41,260 nucleotides of DNA, from positions 1 to 41,260 of the forward strand of contig CAJJDP010000210.1 of the NCBI GenBank assembly GCA_905182995.1, read 5' to 3'. Positions 1-11,639 of this stretch are shown piece by piece. The DNA is from Paramecium octaurelia. Its lineage: Eukaryota > Ciliophora > Oligohymenophorea > Peniculida > Parameciidae. A program made the translations under genes and the position numbers. Within the stretch, counting starts at the first letter, position 1. Each line of letters opens with the position of its first letter. The notes below the pieces were generated by a model. That model had not been told where the DNA came from, did no database searches, and worked only from the letters and a program-made list of their open reading frames with translations.

Positions 1-470
1 AATATTTCTAATTAAAGAAGCTATGTTTTGAGTAAGTAATGACTGTTCAAAAGTCTAAAGAAGATTGATAATATTATATTCTATATTTATTCATAAAATA
101 AATCTAAGAAATTATCGTTAATTCACTTGCAATATAATAATAATTAAAAAACATTATCTATCGTATTATGAATAATGTTGAAAAGGTATTTATTTATGTG
201 ATTAATGAAAAACTGGGCATTGAATACATAAATTGAGTAATCATTTTGGAGCTCTTATAACGATTTACAAGCCAATCAAAATTTATCAGCTTTATTGTAT
301 TTACAAAATTAAAAAGCTATTAAAAAAATTGAATTTTCCTAAATTATTCTTGTCTTGTTAATGCTGTAATTAATTACAATTGTCTTTAATTTATATTTTT
401 TCTTGTTATAAAATATAATTAATTATTAGGTTATTATATCCAAAATCAAATCAAATTTAATTATAGTAAA
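1..470. other. AT-rich stretch without recognisable gene
   Basis: I find no convincing frame in this stretch on either strand, even with TAA and TAG read as glutamine. It is unique contig sequence, upstream of the first duplicated block. Confidence 0.5.
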
Positions 471-473
471 TGA

Positions 474-707
474 ACCATCCAAAATTATTTCACTACTCCT
501 TTGTCAAAATTAGCCAAAATTTACCCATTTGACACGAATACCTAATTAGATGAATTGAATGAAGAAGAAAATGTTTAAAATTAACAGTCACCTTTAACTA
601 TCATTCAGTCTCTTCTAAGTAGAACAATTGTGGAAGAGTTTATTCTCCAGCCAACAGGCTAACAATAAAAAAAGCAGGATTGGAAAAGTTAATTCATTTG
701 GCTTTGA
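474..707 (+). CDS. possible coding exon, unknown product
   Basis: This frame is open for 77 codons between TGA at 471 and TGA at 705 when TAA and TAG are glutamine. It has protein-like composition, for example 'YFTTPLSKLAKIYPFD' followed by an acidic Asn/Gln stretch and 'LLSRTIVEEFILQPTG'. No in-frame ATG opens it, so it would have to be an internal exon or a remnant. A second open segment follows in another frame from about 732 ('EVNNQEFLKIMCPYMTN'), and the two could be joined by removing about 46 nt. I do not recognise the protein. It could also be a chance open frame. Confidence 0.3.
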
Positions 708-829
708 TATATATTTAATGTTACTTTGTATAGAAATTATATTAAAAATCAATTCTTGAAGTGAATAATCAGGAATTTCTGAAAATAATGTGTCCATATA
801 TGACAAATATACTTATCAATTATTATAAT

Positions 830-2023
830 TCTGTCTCAGTGAAGTTTTCTATTTTTATTTGAAATGAATATGCTTTTAATATAAATTTAGATAAAGGCTT
901 AATTTTAAATATAGTAACAATAGAATTCACTTAAAATTACAGATGTAAAATACCTTTTTTGTCAACACAACTAAACTTTGCTATTCGGACAAAAAATAAT
1001 GCGCAATTTAATTTCAGAATATTAATATTTTTTATTATTTTGACTTCTTTAGTCTAATGTTTAATATTTAAGAAAGAGAAATAAAACTAATTTTCAGAAT
1101 GTATATCATAATTTGAAAGGAGATTTGAATTGGATTTTCCAATTTATTTAGCAATAATCAAAATTTAATAATGATAATAATATTTGTTTGCTTATAACTA
1201 ATGGAAATTTTAATTGAATTCCAGAATACTTAATGAATTATTACCTTTCTTTTTGAATTTACATTATGATATTGCTAATAATTATTAAATAACCCTTATA
1301 AATTTAAGGTAAGGAGGTTGTCAAAGATGAATCCATTTTTCATGAGCAAGGAGAATTATTAAAAATTAAAATTTATATTAAGTTTTATCTTATATTTTGG
1401 TTTCACAATTTCTTATATTATATTTTAATGGACAATCATTTCCGTAGGTGATGATGTATATTGATAAACCTTTTAAATATTTTGAATTTACAATCATAAA
1501 ATTATGGTAATAACCAATCTTGGCATTAAAATAAATGAATATTGATCTAATTTCAAAAATTAAATATTAATTATTTTTCAGTTCAAAACAGAAACATAAG
1601 TTTTATAATAATTTAAAAAATTTTCTTTTATTATATAATTTTATTCTTTTAATTGGTTTATTTTAACTCTTTTTTAAATTAATCAATCGAATCCAGAATT
1701 TAAGCACCAATTCGATTAATTTTCTTGAATATAATAGCAGAATACAACATTCATAATTCTAAATTCTTCTTAGACTCTAGATACTTGAAATTTGTAACAC
1801 TTTTCCAAGTATTTGCTTATGTAGAGAATTTAATGATTCTGTTAATGAATAATGATAAAAATCCATTCAATCGCTTGCAAAAATTTTTATTTTTTCAAAC
1901 TAATTTATTACTAAAAAGAATTAAAAACTACAAAAAAATTTTAATAGAAATCACAAATAATAGAAATAGACTACTATTAAAATCAAGATGAAAGCTTGAA
2001 ATAAAATTATTAAAAAAGGTAAA
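830..2023. other. non-coding upstream region of the vWA-P2 gene
   Basis: No recognisable gene. It includes the first 631 bases (1393-2023) of the block that is repeated at 4005. An 88-codon open frame at 1725-1991 begins with TTG and has no similarity I recognise. It is probably chance, and it is present in both copies. The downstream gene has an in-frame TGA just upstream of its ATG at 2024, so its coding region does not extend into this stretch. Confidence 0.5.
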
Positions 2024-4003
2024 ATGAGCTGTAATTATGAAGCATATATGGCAAAGGATTGCAAATCTACATAATCTTATCTAATCACCCTTATTGATGG
2101 AACTGGTTCTATGTCTGGTGAATATGAAACCATTGTAGATGCTCACAATGCTACTTTTTCCTGCCTAGGATCATAGCAGATGAGATATTAATGGGAATAA
2201 TAACTATATGATTTCCTTCCATTTAGAAGTGCAGGGAGTGGAAATATCACCGAAACTTTTAAGACGATTTTTTAAAAACTTTTAAATAGTTATTACCAAA
2301 ATAATATAACAATTGTATTCATTAGCGATGGTCAGGAGTCTTTTGACTTTAATTAATTAACTTATTTAATAGAATAAATGAAATAAAAATACTTGATTTA
2401 ATTTATAAGTGTAGCTGTTGGAAATTCATTTCCAAACACAATATCTAATGTTTTAAGAAAGGCAATCCATAATTAAAACTCAAGCTGCCCTGCCATTTTC
2501 GAAGTTTAAAGACGTAGCACTTCTCAATAATAATTATAATAAGAATTCACAACTATATTTCACTAAATCAAACAGCTTCTGAATGTATAATCAAAGCTCC
2601 TTCAAGTTAACTAGCCAGTTTATTAAACAATTGCTTCGAAAGAGACTACCACAATGGTTGCACCTGGCGAATCGTATCTTAATAAAACAGATGGAACCAA
2701 CAAAAAAATGGTTTTAGATGGAGAAGAGATTTAGCCTACTTACAATCCTCATCATATTTCTTAACTTATATGTAATTCAATATCACAGGAAATAATAGAG
2801 AGTGCTGCAACAAAGAATCAAAATAGCTAATAAAATTTTAAAAGAATAAAAGTAATATCTGATCAACTTTTAACCAAAATGGAAGCCAGTAATGATAATA
2901 AAGATCAGGAAGCACTTCAACTAATGGATCCTCTTTTAGAACTAATTGATAAATTTGCAGATGGAACTTTAAAAGCCCAAAATTTATCTGAATCTACAAT
3001 GACTATGCTTCAAAAACATCTGAAATAAAAGTAAGAAATTTCTAAATTTATTGAATGTTTTGCGAAAGAAAAAGTAGAGGAAAATCTAACTAAAGAGAAG
3101 GTTAAAGAAAAACTTCAGAATAAACTAAATAAGACAAAACTGGGTTGCTATGTTAGATCTACGATTACAAAAAAACCTCTAAATCTTGTCTAATCTATTT
3201 GGTAGGTTGTTACCCAAAGCTTAGATGACCTTAAATAAGTAATAGAAAAGGAATAAAATTAAGAAATTAAAGTCTTATTGATAGAGTTCAAAAATATTAT
3301 TGATGAACAACTGGAAAAAATATTCAAGTAGCAGAAATTTGAAAATTTGGAAGAAAGGAATCAATTTATACTAACTAAGTTAAACGAGTTTCTCAGAAGA
3401 ATAACAATATTAAGTTCTTAATCTACTTTTATAAAATCTGAATTCATCAACATAGTTGATTATTGTAGAAGTTTTGATGTAGAGAAATTTGATTTGGAAG
3501 CTGAAACTCAAAAGAATTAGGAAGTAAATCAATATTCTTATTTGCCAAAATGCATTCAACCAAAAATTTAGAACAATAATGTGAGAGCATCTTATGTTGC
3601 TACTTACGCTTTACTATTATTAGGAGGAAATAAGTCTCCATGTAAATTATTTATTCTATGATTTTAGCTCTGAATGATGTTGCTTATGTTTTGAAATAAG
3701 CTGATATTGAACCAAATCTACCTGAAATTGAAGCTCTTATTAAAAATCTCAAGGGTAAAGATTTAAATTAAGTAATCAAAGAAGGAAAATTAAAAATGCC
3801 ATAACTAATGTGTTGAATTTTATTAATTACAGAGTATATATATTATATCAATTTTTAATATTTTAAGATTCATACTATCATAATTAAGTCAAATAATTTT
3901 ACTTCTTTATTTTTCAAATCACGTGAAATTCGAAAAGAATAATTTTGTTTGATTTGATTTTTTCAATAGTTTAATTCATTAATTTAAATTTAATTATTAT
4001 TTC
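1393..4003. repeat. direct repeat, copy 1 (contig-end overlap)
   Basis: This 2,611-base block is repeated at 4005-6615 with a constant offset of 2,612. I compared many segments along it by eye and saw no difference. Copy 1 stops exactly at the single N at 4004 and copy 2 starts exactly after it, which is the pattern of two contigs whose ends overlap but were not merged. It contains the whole vWA-P2 gene. Confidence 0.9.
2024..3816 (+). CDS. vWA domain protein with C-terminal ribosomal P2-like domain (copy 1)
   Basis: Same gene as at 4636-6428, where it is described in full; this is the copy at the end of the first contig. The start is the first ATG after an in-frame TGA, and the stop is TGA 3814-3816. 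One 26-nt GT...AG intron at 3642-3667 removes an in-frame TGA and leaves 588 codons plus stop. Because the copy ends against the N at 4004, it is probably the same genomic locus as the second copy and not a second gene. Confidence 0.85.
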
Positions 4004-4004
4004 N
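4004..4004. other. assembly gap (single N), contig 1/2 join
   Basis: The single undetermined base sits exactly between the two copies of the 2,611-base repeat. It is a join placeholder, not a real polymorphic base. Confidence 0.9.
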
Positions 4005-6615
4005 TATTTTGGTTTCACAATTTCTTATATTATATTTTAATGGACAATCATTTCCGTAGGTGATGATGTATATTGATAAACCTTTTAAATATTTTGAATT
4101 TACAATCATAAAATTATGGTAATAACCAATCTTGGCATTAAAATAAATGAATATTGATCTAATTTCAAAAATTAAATATTAATTATTTTTCAGTTCAAAA
4201 CAGAAACATAAGTTTTATAATAATTTAAAAAATTTTCTTTTATTATATAATTTTATTCTTTTAATTGGTTTATTTTAACTCTTTTTTAAATTAATCAATC
4301 GAATCCAGAATTTAAGCACCAATTCGATTAATTTTCTTGAATATAATAGCAGAATACAACATTCATAATTCTAAATTCTTCTTAGACTCTAGATACTTGA
4401 AATTTGTAACACTTTTCCAAGTATTTGCTTATGTAGAGAATTTAATGATTCTGTTAATGAATAATGATAAAAATCCATTCAATCGCTTGCAAAAATTTTT
4501 ATTTTTTCAAACTAATTTATTACTAAAAAGAATTAAAAACTACAAAAAAATTTTAATAGAAATCACAAATAATAGAAATAGACTACTATTAAAATCAAGA
4601 TGAAAGCTTGAAATAAAATTATTAAAAAAGGTAAAATGAGCTGTAATTATGAAGCATATATGGCAAAGGATTGCAAATCTACATAATCTTATCTAATCAC
4701 CCTTATTGATGGAACTGGTTCTATGTCTGGTGAATATGAAACCATTGTAGATGCTCACAATGCTACTTTTTCCTGCCTAGGATCATAGCAGATGAGATAT
4801 TAATGGGAATAATAACTATATGATTTCCTTCCATTTAGAAGTGCAGGGAGTGGAAATATCACCGAAACTTTTAAGACGATTTTTTAAAAACTTTTAAATA
4901 GTTATTACCAAAATAATATAACAATTGTATTCATTAGCGATGGTCAGGAGTCTTTTGACTTTAATTAATTAACTTATTTAATAGAATAAATGAAATAAAA
5001 ATACTTGATTTAATTTATAAGTGTAGCTGTTGGAAATTCATTTCCAAACACAATATCTAATGTTTTAAGAAAGGCAATCCATAATTAAAACTCAAGCTGC
5101 CCTGCCATTTTCGAAGTTTAAAGACGTAGCACTTCTCAATAATAATTATAATAAGAATTCACAACTATATTTCACTAAATCAAACAGCTTCTGAATGTAT
5201 AATCAAAGCTCCTTCAAGTTAACTAGCCAGTTTATTAAACAATTGCTTCGAAAGAGACTACCACAATGGTTGCACCTGGCGAATCGTATCTTAATAAAAC
5301 AGATGGAACCAACAAAAAAATGGTTTTAGATGGAGAAGAGATTTAGCCTACTTACAATCCTCATCATATTTCTTAACTTATATGTAATTCAATATCACAG
5401 GAAATAATAGAGAGTGCTGCAACAAAGAATCAAAATAGCTAATAAAATTTTAAAAGAATAAAAGTAATATCTGATCAACTTTTAACCAAAATGGAAGCCA
5501 GTAATGATAATAAAGATCAGGAAGCACTTCAACTAATGGATCCTCTTTTAGAACTAATTGATAAATTTGCAGATGGAACTTTAAAAGCCCAAAATTTATC
5601 TGAATCTACAATGACTATGCTTCAAAAACATCTGAAATAAAAGTAAGAAATTTCTAAATTTATTGAATGTTTTGCGAAAGAAAAAGTAGAGGAAAATCTA
5701 ACTAAAGAGAAGGTTAAAGAAAAACTTCAGAATAAACTAAATAAGACAAAACTGGGTTGCTATGTTAGATCTACGATTACAAAAAAACCTCTAAATCTTG
5801 TCTAATCTATTTGGTAGGTTGTTACCCAAAGCTTAGATGACCTTAAATAAGTAATAGAAAAGGAATAAAATTAAGAAATTAAAGTCTTATTGATAGAGTT
5901 CAAAAATATTATTGATGAACAACTGGAAAAAATATTCAAGTAGCAGAAATTTGAAAATTTGGAAGAAAGGAATCAATTTATACTAACTAAGTTAAACGAG
6001 TTTCTCAGAAGAATAACAATATTAAGTTCTTAATCTACTTTTATAAAATCTGAATTCATCAACATAGTTGATTATTGTAGAAGTTTTGATGTAGAGAAAT
6101 TTGATTTGGAAGCTGAAACTCAAAAGAATTAGGAAGTAAATCAATATTCTTATTTGCCAAAATGCATTCAACCAAAAATTTAGAACAATAATGTGAGAGC
6201 ATCTTATGTTGCTACTTACGCTTTACTATTATTAGGAGGAAATAAGTCTCCATGTAAATTATTTATTCTATGATTTTAGCTCTGAATGATGTTGCTTATG
6301 TTTTGAAATAAGCTGATATTGAACCAAATCTACCTGAAATTGAAGCTCTTATTAAAAATCTCAAGGGTAAAGATTTAAATTAAGTAATCAAAGAAGGAAA
6401 ATTAAAAATGCCATAACTAATGTGTTGAATTTTATTAATTACAGAGTATATATATTATATCAATTTTTAATATTTTAAGATTCATACTATCATAATTAAG
6501 TCAAATAATTTTACTTCTTTATTTTTCAAATCACGTGAAATTCGAAAAGAATAATTTTGTTTGATTTGATTTTTTCAATAGTTTAATTCATTAATTTAAA
6601 TTTAATTATTATTTC
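4005..6615. repeat. direct repeat, copy 2 (contig-start overlap)
   Basis: This is the second copy of 1393-4003. After 6615 the sequence continues into new DNA (the 6616-7664 region), whereas copy 1 is cut off by the N. Contig 2 therefore simply extends contig 1. Confidence 0.9.
4636..6428 (+). CDS. vWA domain protein with C-terminal ribosomal P2-like domain
   Basis: The predicted protein has 588 residues after removal of a 26-nt intron (6254-6279). Residues about 18-165 form a von Willebrand A-type domain: 'YLITLIDGTGSMSGEYE' is a MIDAS-like metal site (D25-x-T-x-S29, with Thr in place of the usual first Ser), and 'TIVFISDGQES' carries the second conserved Asp at D102. The middle, about 260-500, is Lys/Glu/Gln-rich and helical, probably coiled coil. 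Residues 520-588 look like the N-terminal dimerisation domain of ribosomal protein P2: 'YVATYALLLLGGNKSPS', then 'LNDVAYVLKQADIE' and 'LKGKDLNQVIKEGK'. The acidic P2 tail is missing; the protein ends 'KMPQLMC'. A possible 23-nt intron at the very end could change the last residues. A likely role is a cytosolic adaptor, but this is inference. Confidence 0.88.
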
Positions 6616-7096
6616 AGGCTTTGTTACTACATCAAAATATTTTCATTAAAGCATGAGACTTAATAAATTATTAAAATAGATTATAGTTTTACCTCTTGTA
6701 CAGATAGATCTACTTATACTAAAAGTAATAGTCTTCTGTTAGCGTGTTCCAATTGTTACTCAAAGGTGAACATCTAGGGAGTTTACTTGATGAGAAATAT
6801 AATGAAATTGTCTAATTCATTTATTTTATTAATAATTTCATTCTTTTTTTCACATCATATATTAAAAGAAGAATTTATCAAATTATTATCATTAATCAAA
6901 GTCTTTTTTTGAATATTGAGCTAATTTTAGGTGCAATTTCTTGGTAGTTTCATCACAATTATTTAAAATAATCAAATTTGACAATGGAAGTTAATAGAAA
7001 GATAATTTGAAGAAAGACATTCAAATATTTTAGATGATTCCATTAAATTCTAGGAGATTTCTTTTTAAATAATGTTGTAAATTATAAATAAATGCA
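6429..7096. other. intergenic region between convergent genes
   Basis: This stretch separates the stop of the vWA-P2 gene from the stop of the - strand membrane-protein gene; the same sequence recurs at 8319-8986. A + frame at 6679-6912 is open with TAA/TAG as glutamine and contains 'SLLLACSNCYSKV' and a hydrophobic run 'FILLIISFFF', but it lacks a good start and I do not recognise it. Confidence 0.5.
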
Positions 7097-7664
7097 TCAA
7101 TGAATTTAAATTTTCATTTTTGGAATGACATAATTATCTTAATTTTTTATCTTGCTTTCAGAATTAATAGTGCCATAGCTTAAACATCTGCAATCTGGGT
7201 ACTCTTCATTGTTGCTTTGCACAACTAATTCATCCATTTCTTGTTTGCTAATAAGTTTAATTTATCTAGAACTCAAGATATCAATTTTCTTTATCGAATC
7301 CTATAAACCCTCTATTTTTTATGTAAACTACATCGGATGAATTAATATTTGTCTAACATCCAAATACTTATTGATTAATTCAGTTTATTAATTATAAAAT
7401 TCTCTTTTCTTTGAAGAAGTTATTAGTTAATGGAGCAATATGTCCTATTTTTTAGACTTTTATAATTAAATATCCTTATTGTTACCTTTGTTCTAATGAT
7501 TGATTAAGAAATTTATCAAAAAAAGCTTATAGAGAATCGATTATATTGGATATAATATGATATCCAACAAAGCTCTTATGATTGTAAATAACCCTCCGAG
7601 CTTAGCAGCTACATCCATTAAAGTTTAATATGTAATGTAACAAACCTTCTTCTTAGCATCCAAA
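7097..7664 (-). CDS. two-TM ciliate membrane protein, 3' fragment (duplicate)
   Basis: This is the C-terminal part of the gene described in full at 8987-10524, ending at TGA 7097-7099. It is cut at its 5' side by the contig end at 7664. It duplicates 8987-9554 because of the contig overlap and is not a separate pseudogene. Confidence 0.85.
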
Positions 7665-7665
7665 N
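7665..7665. other. assembly gap (single N), contig 2/3 join
   Basis: The N lies exactly between the two copies of the 1,889-base overlap, as at 4004. Confidence 0.9.
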
Positions 7666-8318
7666 ATTACAAAAAAACCTCTAAATCTTGTCTAATCTAT
7701 TTGGTAGGTTGTTACCCAAAGCTTAGATGACCTTAAATAAGTAATAGAAAAGGAATAAAATTAAGAAATTAAAGTCTTATTGATAGAGTTCAAAAATATT
7801 ATTGATGAACAACTGGAAAAAATATTCAAGTAGCAGAAATTTGAAAATTTGGAAGAAAGGAATCAATTTATACTAACTAAGTTAAACGAGTTTCTCAGAA
7901 GAATAACAATATTAAGTTCTTAATCTACTTTTATAAAATCTGAATTCATCAACATAGTTGATTATTGTAGAAGTTTTGATGTAGAGAAATTTGATTTGGA
8001 AGCTGAAACTCAAAAGAATTAGGAAGTAAATCAATATTCTTATTTGCCAAAATGCATTCAACCAAAAATTTAGAACAATAATGTGAGAGCATCTTATGTT
8101 GCTACTTACGCTTTACTATTATTAGGAGGAAATAAGTCTCCATGTAAATTATTTATTCTATGATTTTAGCTCTGAATGATGTTGCTTATGTTTTGAAATA
8201 AGCTGATATTGAACCAAATCTACCTGAAATTGAAGCTCTTATTAAAAATCTCAAGGGTAAAGATTTAAATTAAGTAATCAAAGAAGGAAAATTAAAAATG
8301 CCATAACTAATGTGTTGA
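7666..8318 (+). CDS. vWA-P2 fusion protein, 3' fragment (duplicate)
   Basis: Third occurrence of the 3' end of the vWA-P2 gene. It starts in mid-gene because contig 3 begins here, and it ends at TGA 8316-8318. It contains the 26-nt intron (8144-8169) and the whole P2-like domain but not the vWA domain. Read as an assembly duplicate, not a truncated paralogue. Confidence 0.85.
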
Positions 8319-8986
8319 ATTTTATTAATTACAGAGTATATATATTATATCAATTTTTAATATTTTAAGATTCATACTATCATAATTAAGTCAAATAATT
8401 TTACTTCTTTATTTTTCAAATCACGTGAAATTCGAAAAGAATAATTTTGTTTGATTTGATTTTTTCAATAGTTTAATTCATTAATTTAAATTTAATTATT
8501 ATTTCAGGCTTTGTTACTACATCAAAATATTTTCATTAAAGCATGAGACTTAATAAATTATTAAAATAGATTATAGTTTTACCTCTTGTACAGATAGATC
8601 TACTTATACTAAAAGTAATAGTCTTCTGTTAGCGTGTTCCAATTGTTACTCAAAGGTGAACATCTAGGGAGTTTACTTGATGAGAAATATAATGAAATTG
8701 TCTAATTCATTTATTTTATTAATAATTTCATTCTTTTTTTCACATCATATATTAAAAGAAGAATTTATCAAATTATTATCATTAATCAAAGTCTTTTTTT
8801 GAATATTGAGCTAATTTTAGGTGCAATTTCTTGGTAGTTTCATCACAATTATTTAAAATAATCAAATTTGACAATGGAAGTTAATAGAAAGATAATTTGA
8901 AGAAAGACATTCAAATATTTTAGATGATTCCATTAAATTCTAGGAGATTTCTTTTTAAATAATGTTGTAAATTATAAATAAATGCA
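8319..8986. other. intergenic region between convergent genes (second copy)
   Basis: Same sequence as 6429-7096. The possible small frame there recurs at 8569-8802. Nothing else is recognised. Confidence 0.5.
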
Positions 8987-10524
8987 TCAATGAATTTAAA
9001 TTTTCATTTTTGGAATGACATAATTATCTTAATTTTTTATCTTGCTTTCAGAATTAATAGTGCCATAGCTTAAACATCTGCAATCTGGGTACTCTTCATT
9101 GTTGCTTTGCACAACTAATTCATCCATTTCTTGTTTGCTAATAAGTTTAATTTATCTAGAACTCAAGATATCAATTTTCTTTATCGAATCCTATAAACCC
9201 TCTATTTTTTATGTAAACTACATCGGATGAATTAATATTTGTCTAACATCCAAATACTTATTGATTAATTCAGTTTATTAATTATAAAATTCTCTTTTCT
9301 TTGAAGAAGTTATTAGTTAATGGAGCAATATGTCCTATTTTTTAGACTTTTATAATTAAATATCCTTATTGTTACCTTTGTTCTAATGATTGATTAAGAA
9401 ATTTATCAAAAAAAGCTTATAGAGAATCGATTATATTGGATATAATATGATATCCAACAAAGCTCTTATGATTGTAAATAACCCTCCGAGCTTAGCAGCT
9501 ACATCCATTAAAGTTTAATATGTAATGTAACAAACCTTCTTCTTAGCATCCAAATGCACTTCAATTCTAGCTAAGGTATTGGCATCCTAGAAATAAAGCA
9601 CACTATCAGTCACTGTCTTTTAGTATTCAACCCCATCATGTTATACTTATCTAGGAAAAAAATAGAAAGGATTATATTCAAGATAACTTTAAGAGTATTG
9701 TAAATAAATTTTAATATACTTACCTACTTTATAATAGAGTGAAGTAAGGTCAATGTTTTCAGTTTACTGATATGGAGAAACATCTTATTCTTTGTTAAAT
9801 TAATGAAAGGAGTATGAGTAATAAAGATTGGCATTTGTAATATAATTATCGATCTCTTCATTAGATGCACAATCTAGATTAAATAATATTATACTTTCTA
9901 TTTCAGTGCTATTTGAACATCTTTCAATTAATGCTCCTAATAAAGTAAAATTATCATAACGATTTGATCCTTAAATTCTTATTTCAGGATTCTCTCTGAT
10001 ATACTATTCACTCATACAATAAGTTATATTTTCATATGCCTCAGCAATATTTAATTTCTAAATTAATTATTAGTTTTTACTTTTGATGCTTCTCTAATTC
10101 TATCCCCACAAATTTCTCCTGGTATTACAACACAATCTGTTTCATTCAGTGATTTATTGCAAACATAAAATCCAATCTTAAATATTCTGTTATTTTCATT
10201 TGGAATAGGTTGACCCAAAATACCAAGTAACCCTGCTGAAAATATTAGTTCAGTGGAGTTAAAACTGAATCCCTAAAAAAAGTTTGGAAAGATAAATACT
10301 TCATTATTTTGAATAACAGCTTCTTAAGAGTTAAAAATTGCATTCTTCCCTTTGTTCATTTCCAGAATAAATAAACTACCTGAATAAGTAAGTATGCTAA
10401 ATAGTAATAAAGTCATAAAGGCTCCAATTTGAGATTAAAAAACAGATGAACCGGATGCTTTTAGCCTAATTTATTAGCCAAAAATGTCGAAAGTTCGAAG
10501 TTTTCTGAATAGCTCCATCATCAT
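8987..10524 (-). CDS. ciliate two-TM membrane protein, family of unknown function
   Basis: The predicted protein has 504 residues after removal of one 23-nt intron at 10058-10080. The N-terminus reads 'MMMELFRKLRTFDIFG', then a short loop and a first membrane segment 'MTLLLFSILTYSGSLFIL' at about 37-55. A large, probably luminal or extracellular region with Asn glycosylation-type sites and Cys follows. A second hydrophobic segment lies near 'KLGGLFTIIRALLDIILY', about two-thirds along, followed by a charged, probably cytoplasmic tail. The short cytosolic 'FDIFG' lead-in with one membrane segment near each end matches a large family of hypothetical transmembrane proteins that I recall from Paramecium and Tetrahymena. 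No function is known to me. Three consecutive ATGs occur; the first is used here. It converges with the vWA-P2 gene, about 670 bp between stops. Confidence 0.82.
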
Positions 10525-11600
10525 TAGGAAGAAATATATTTATTTAAATTTAATTGCATCTATACATTAAGAATTTATTTTCTATGAACTTGAATTTATT
10601 TTTAATCTGCAGATATTGGTATGGATAATGATATAACACACTATAATTTTTAGAAAATTTGTCTTATAAAAATATATTTTAGATTTGATATTTTTCAAAT
10701 TTTTTGTTTTTATTGCCATAGGGAGTTCAAAACCAATTTAATCTAATTTTTTATCAAAATTTATTATTAATTAGGATTACGTCAAAAAATGTTTTAACCC
10801 AAAACTTAATAAAAAAATAATCATATTCATATAATATTGGGTTCTCTAAAGGTTGCCAAAATATATTCCCATTCTAAATGAAATAACAAAGAAAAATTAC
10901 TAACTCTTATGAAAAAACTAAATTAATATAAAAATATTAAAGATTGATATATAATTACGTTTTCCATTTTCAGATATATTTCATACATAATTAGACTCCT
11001 ATAAATTGATTTTAATTCAATTTATTTTAAAAAAAAAGATAAAAATTATATGTTCTCTTTCTTCACTGCAGATCAAATTAATCTTCTAATTAATTTATCT
11101 AGGTTGGTTATCATGATCATGAAAATTATAATTACAAAAATTATGTATAAGCTATCTTTGTCCGAAATTTAGAAAATTAATTGCAAATTACTTATGAAAG
11201 TATTTCAGTCAGCTGATTAATTAAATATAATTATTCAAGAAGGAATACAATATACTATTCTTTAGGAAATGTAATGAAAGCACAAAATTTGGGTAATACT
11301 ATACAAGTAATATACTTTTTTACTACTTACTAAATTAATCCTGTTTTGAAGTTTTTCTTTAGTTCTTTATATCTGCAAGATATAAATTATTAAGAATGAA
11401 TTAGTAAGTTAATAGATTACATGTAATAGTTATTATAAAAAGTACTTTTTATTGAAGAATATATATAATTATTTTTTATATTAAATTAAATGATTAATGA
11501 TTCTCAGAGATTAAATTATATATATATATATTCGCATATAAATTTAACAGCCTCAAAAAAATATAGCAGTAAAACAATATTGACCACTCTAAAATTTCCA
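10525..11600. other. non-coding stretch, upstream of the - strand membrane-protein gene
   Basis: No recognisable frame. It lies between the start of the 504-residue protein and the 3' end of the decayed giant-protein relative. It is rich in poly(A)/poly(T) runs and includes a (TA)n run near 11517-11532. Confidence 0.5.
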
Positions 11601-11639
11601 ATACATTAAACTTCTAAAGAATAAAGGATTCTTAATTCT

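Larger units (their letters stand above)
5776..7664. repeat. direct repeat, copy 1 of second contig overlap
   Basis: This 1,889-base block is repeated at 7666-9554 with a constant offset of 1,890, and the two copies are identical wherever I compared them. It ends exactly at the N at 7665. It holds the 3' part of the vWA-P2 gene and the 3' part of the convergent membrane-protein gene. Its first part also occurs in the first contig from 3164, giving three copies of that segment. Confidence 0.9.
7666..9554. repeat. direct repeat, copy 2 of second contig overlap
   Basis: Start of contig 3, repeating 5776-7664. Beyond 9554 it continues into new sequence that completes the - strand membrane-protein gene. 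Confidence 0.9.

Noticed and set aside
1725..1991. 88-codon frame beginning 'MNIIAEYNIHNSKFF' (repeated at 4337-4603)
   Set aside because: It begins with TTG, not ATG, has no recognisable similarity, and lies in AT-rich DNA upstream of the vWA-P2 start; chance is more likely.
2024..8318. Tandem array of two and a half vWA-P2 genes
   Set aside because: Every repeat boundary coincides with a single N and the copies look identical, so these are overlapping contig ends and not a gene family.
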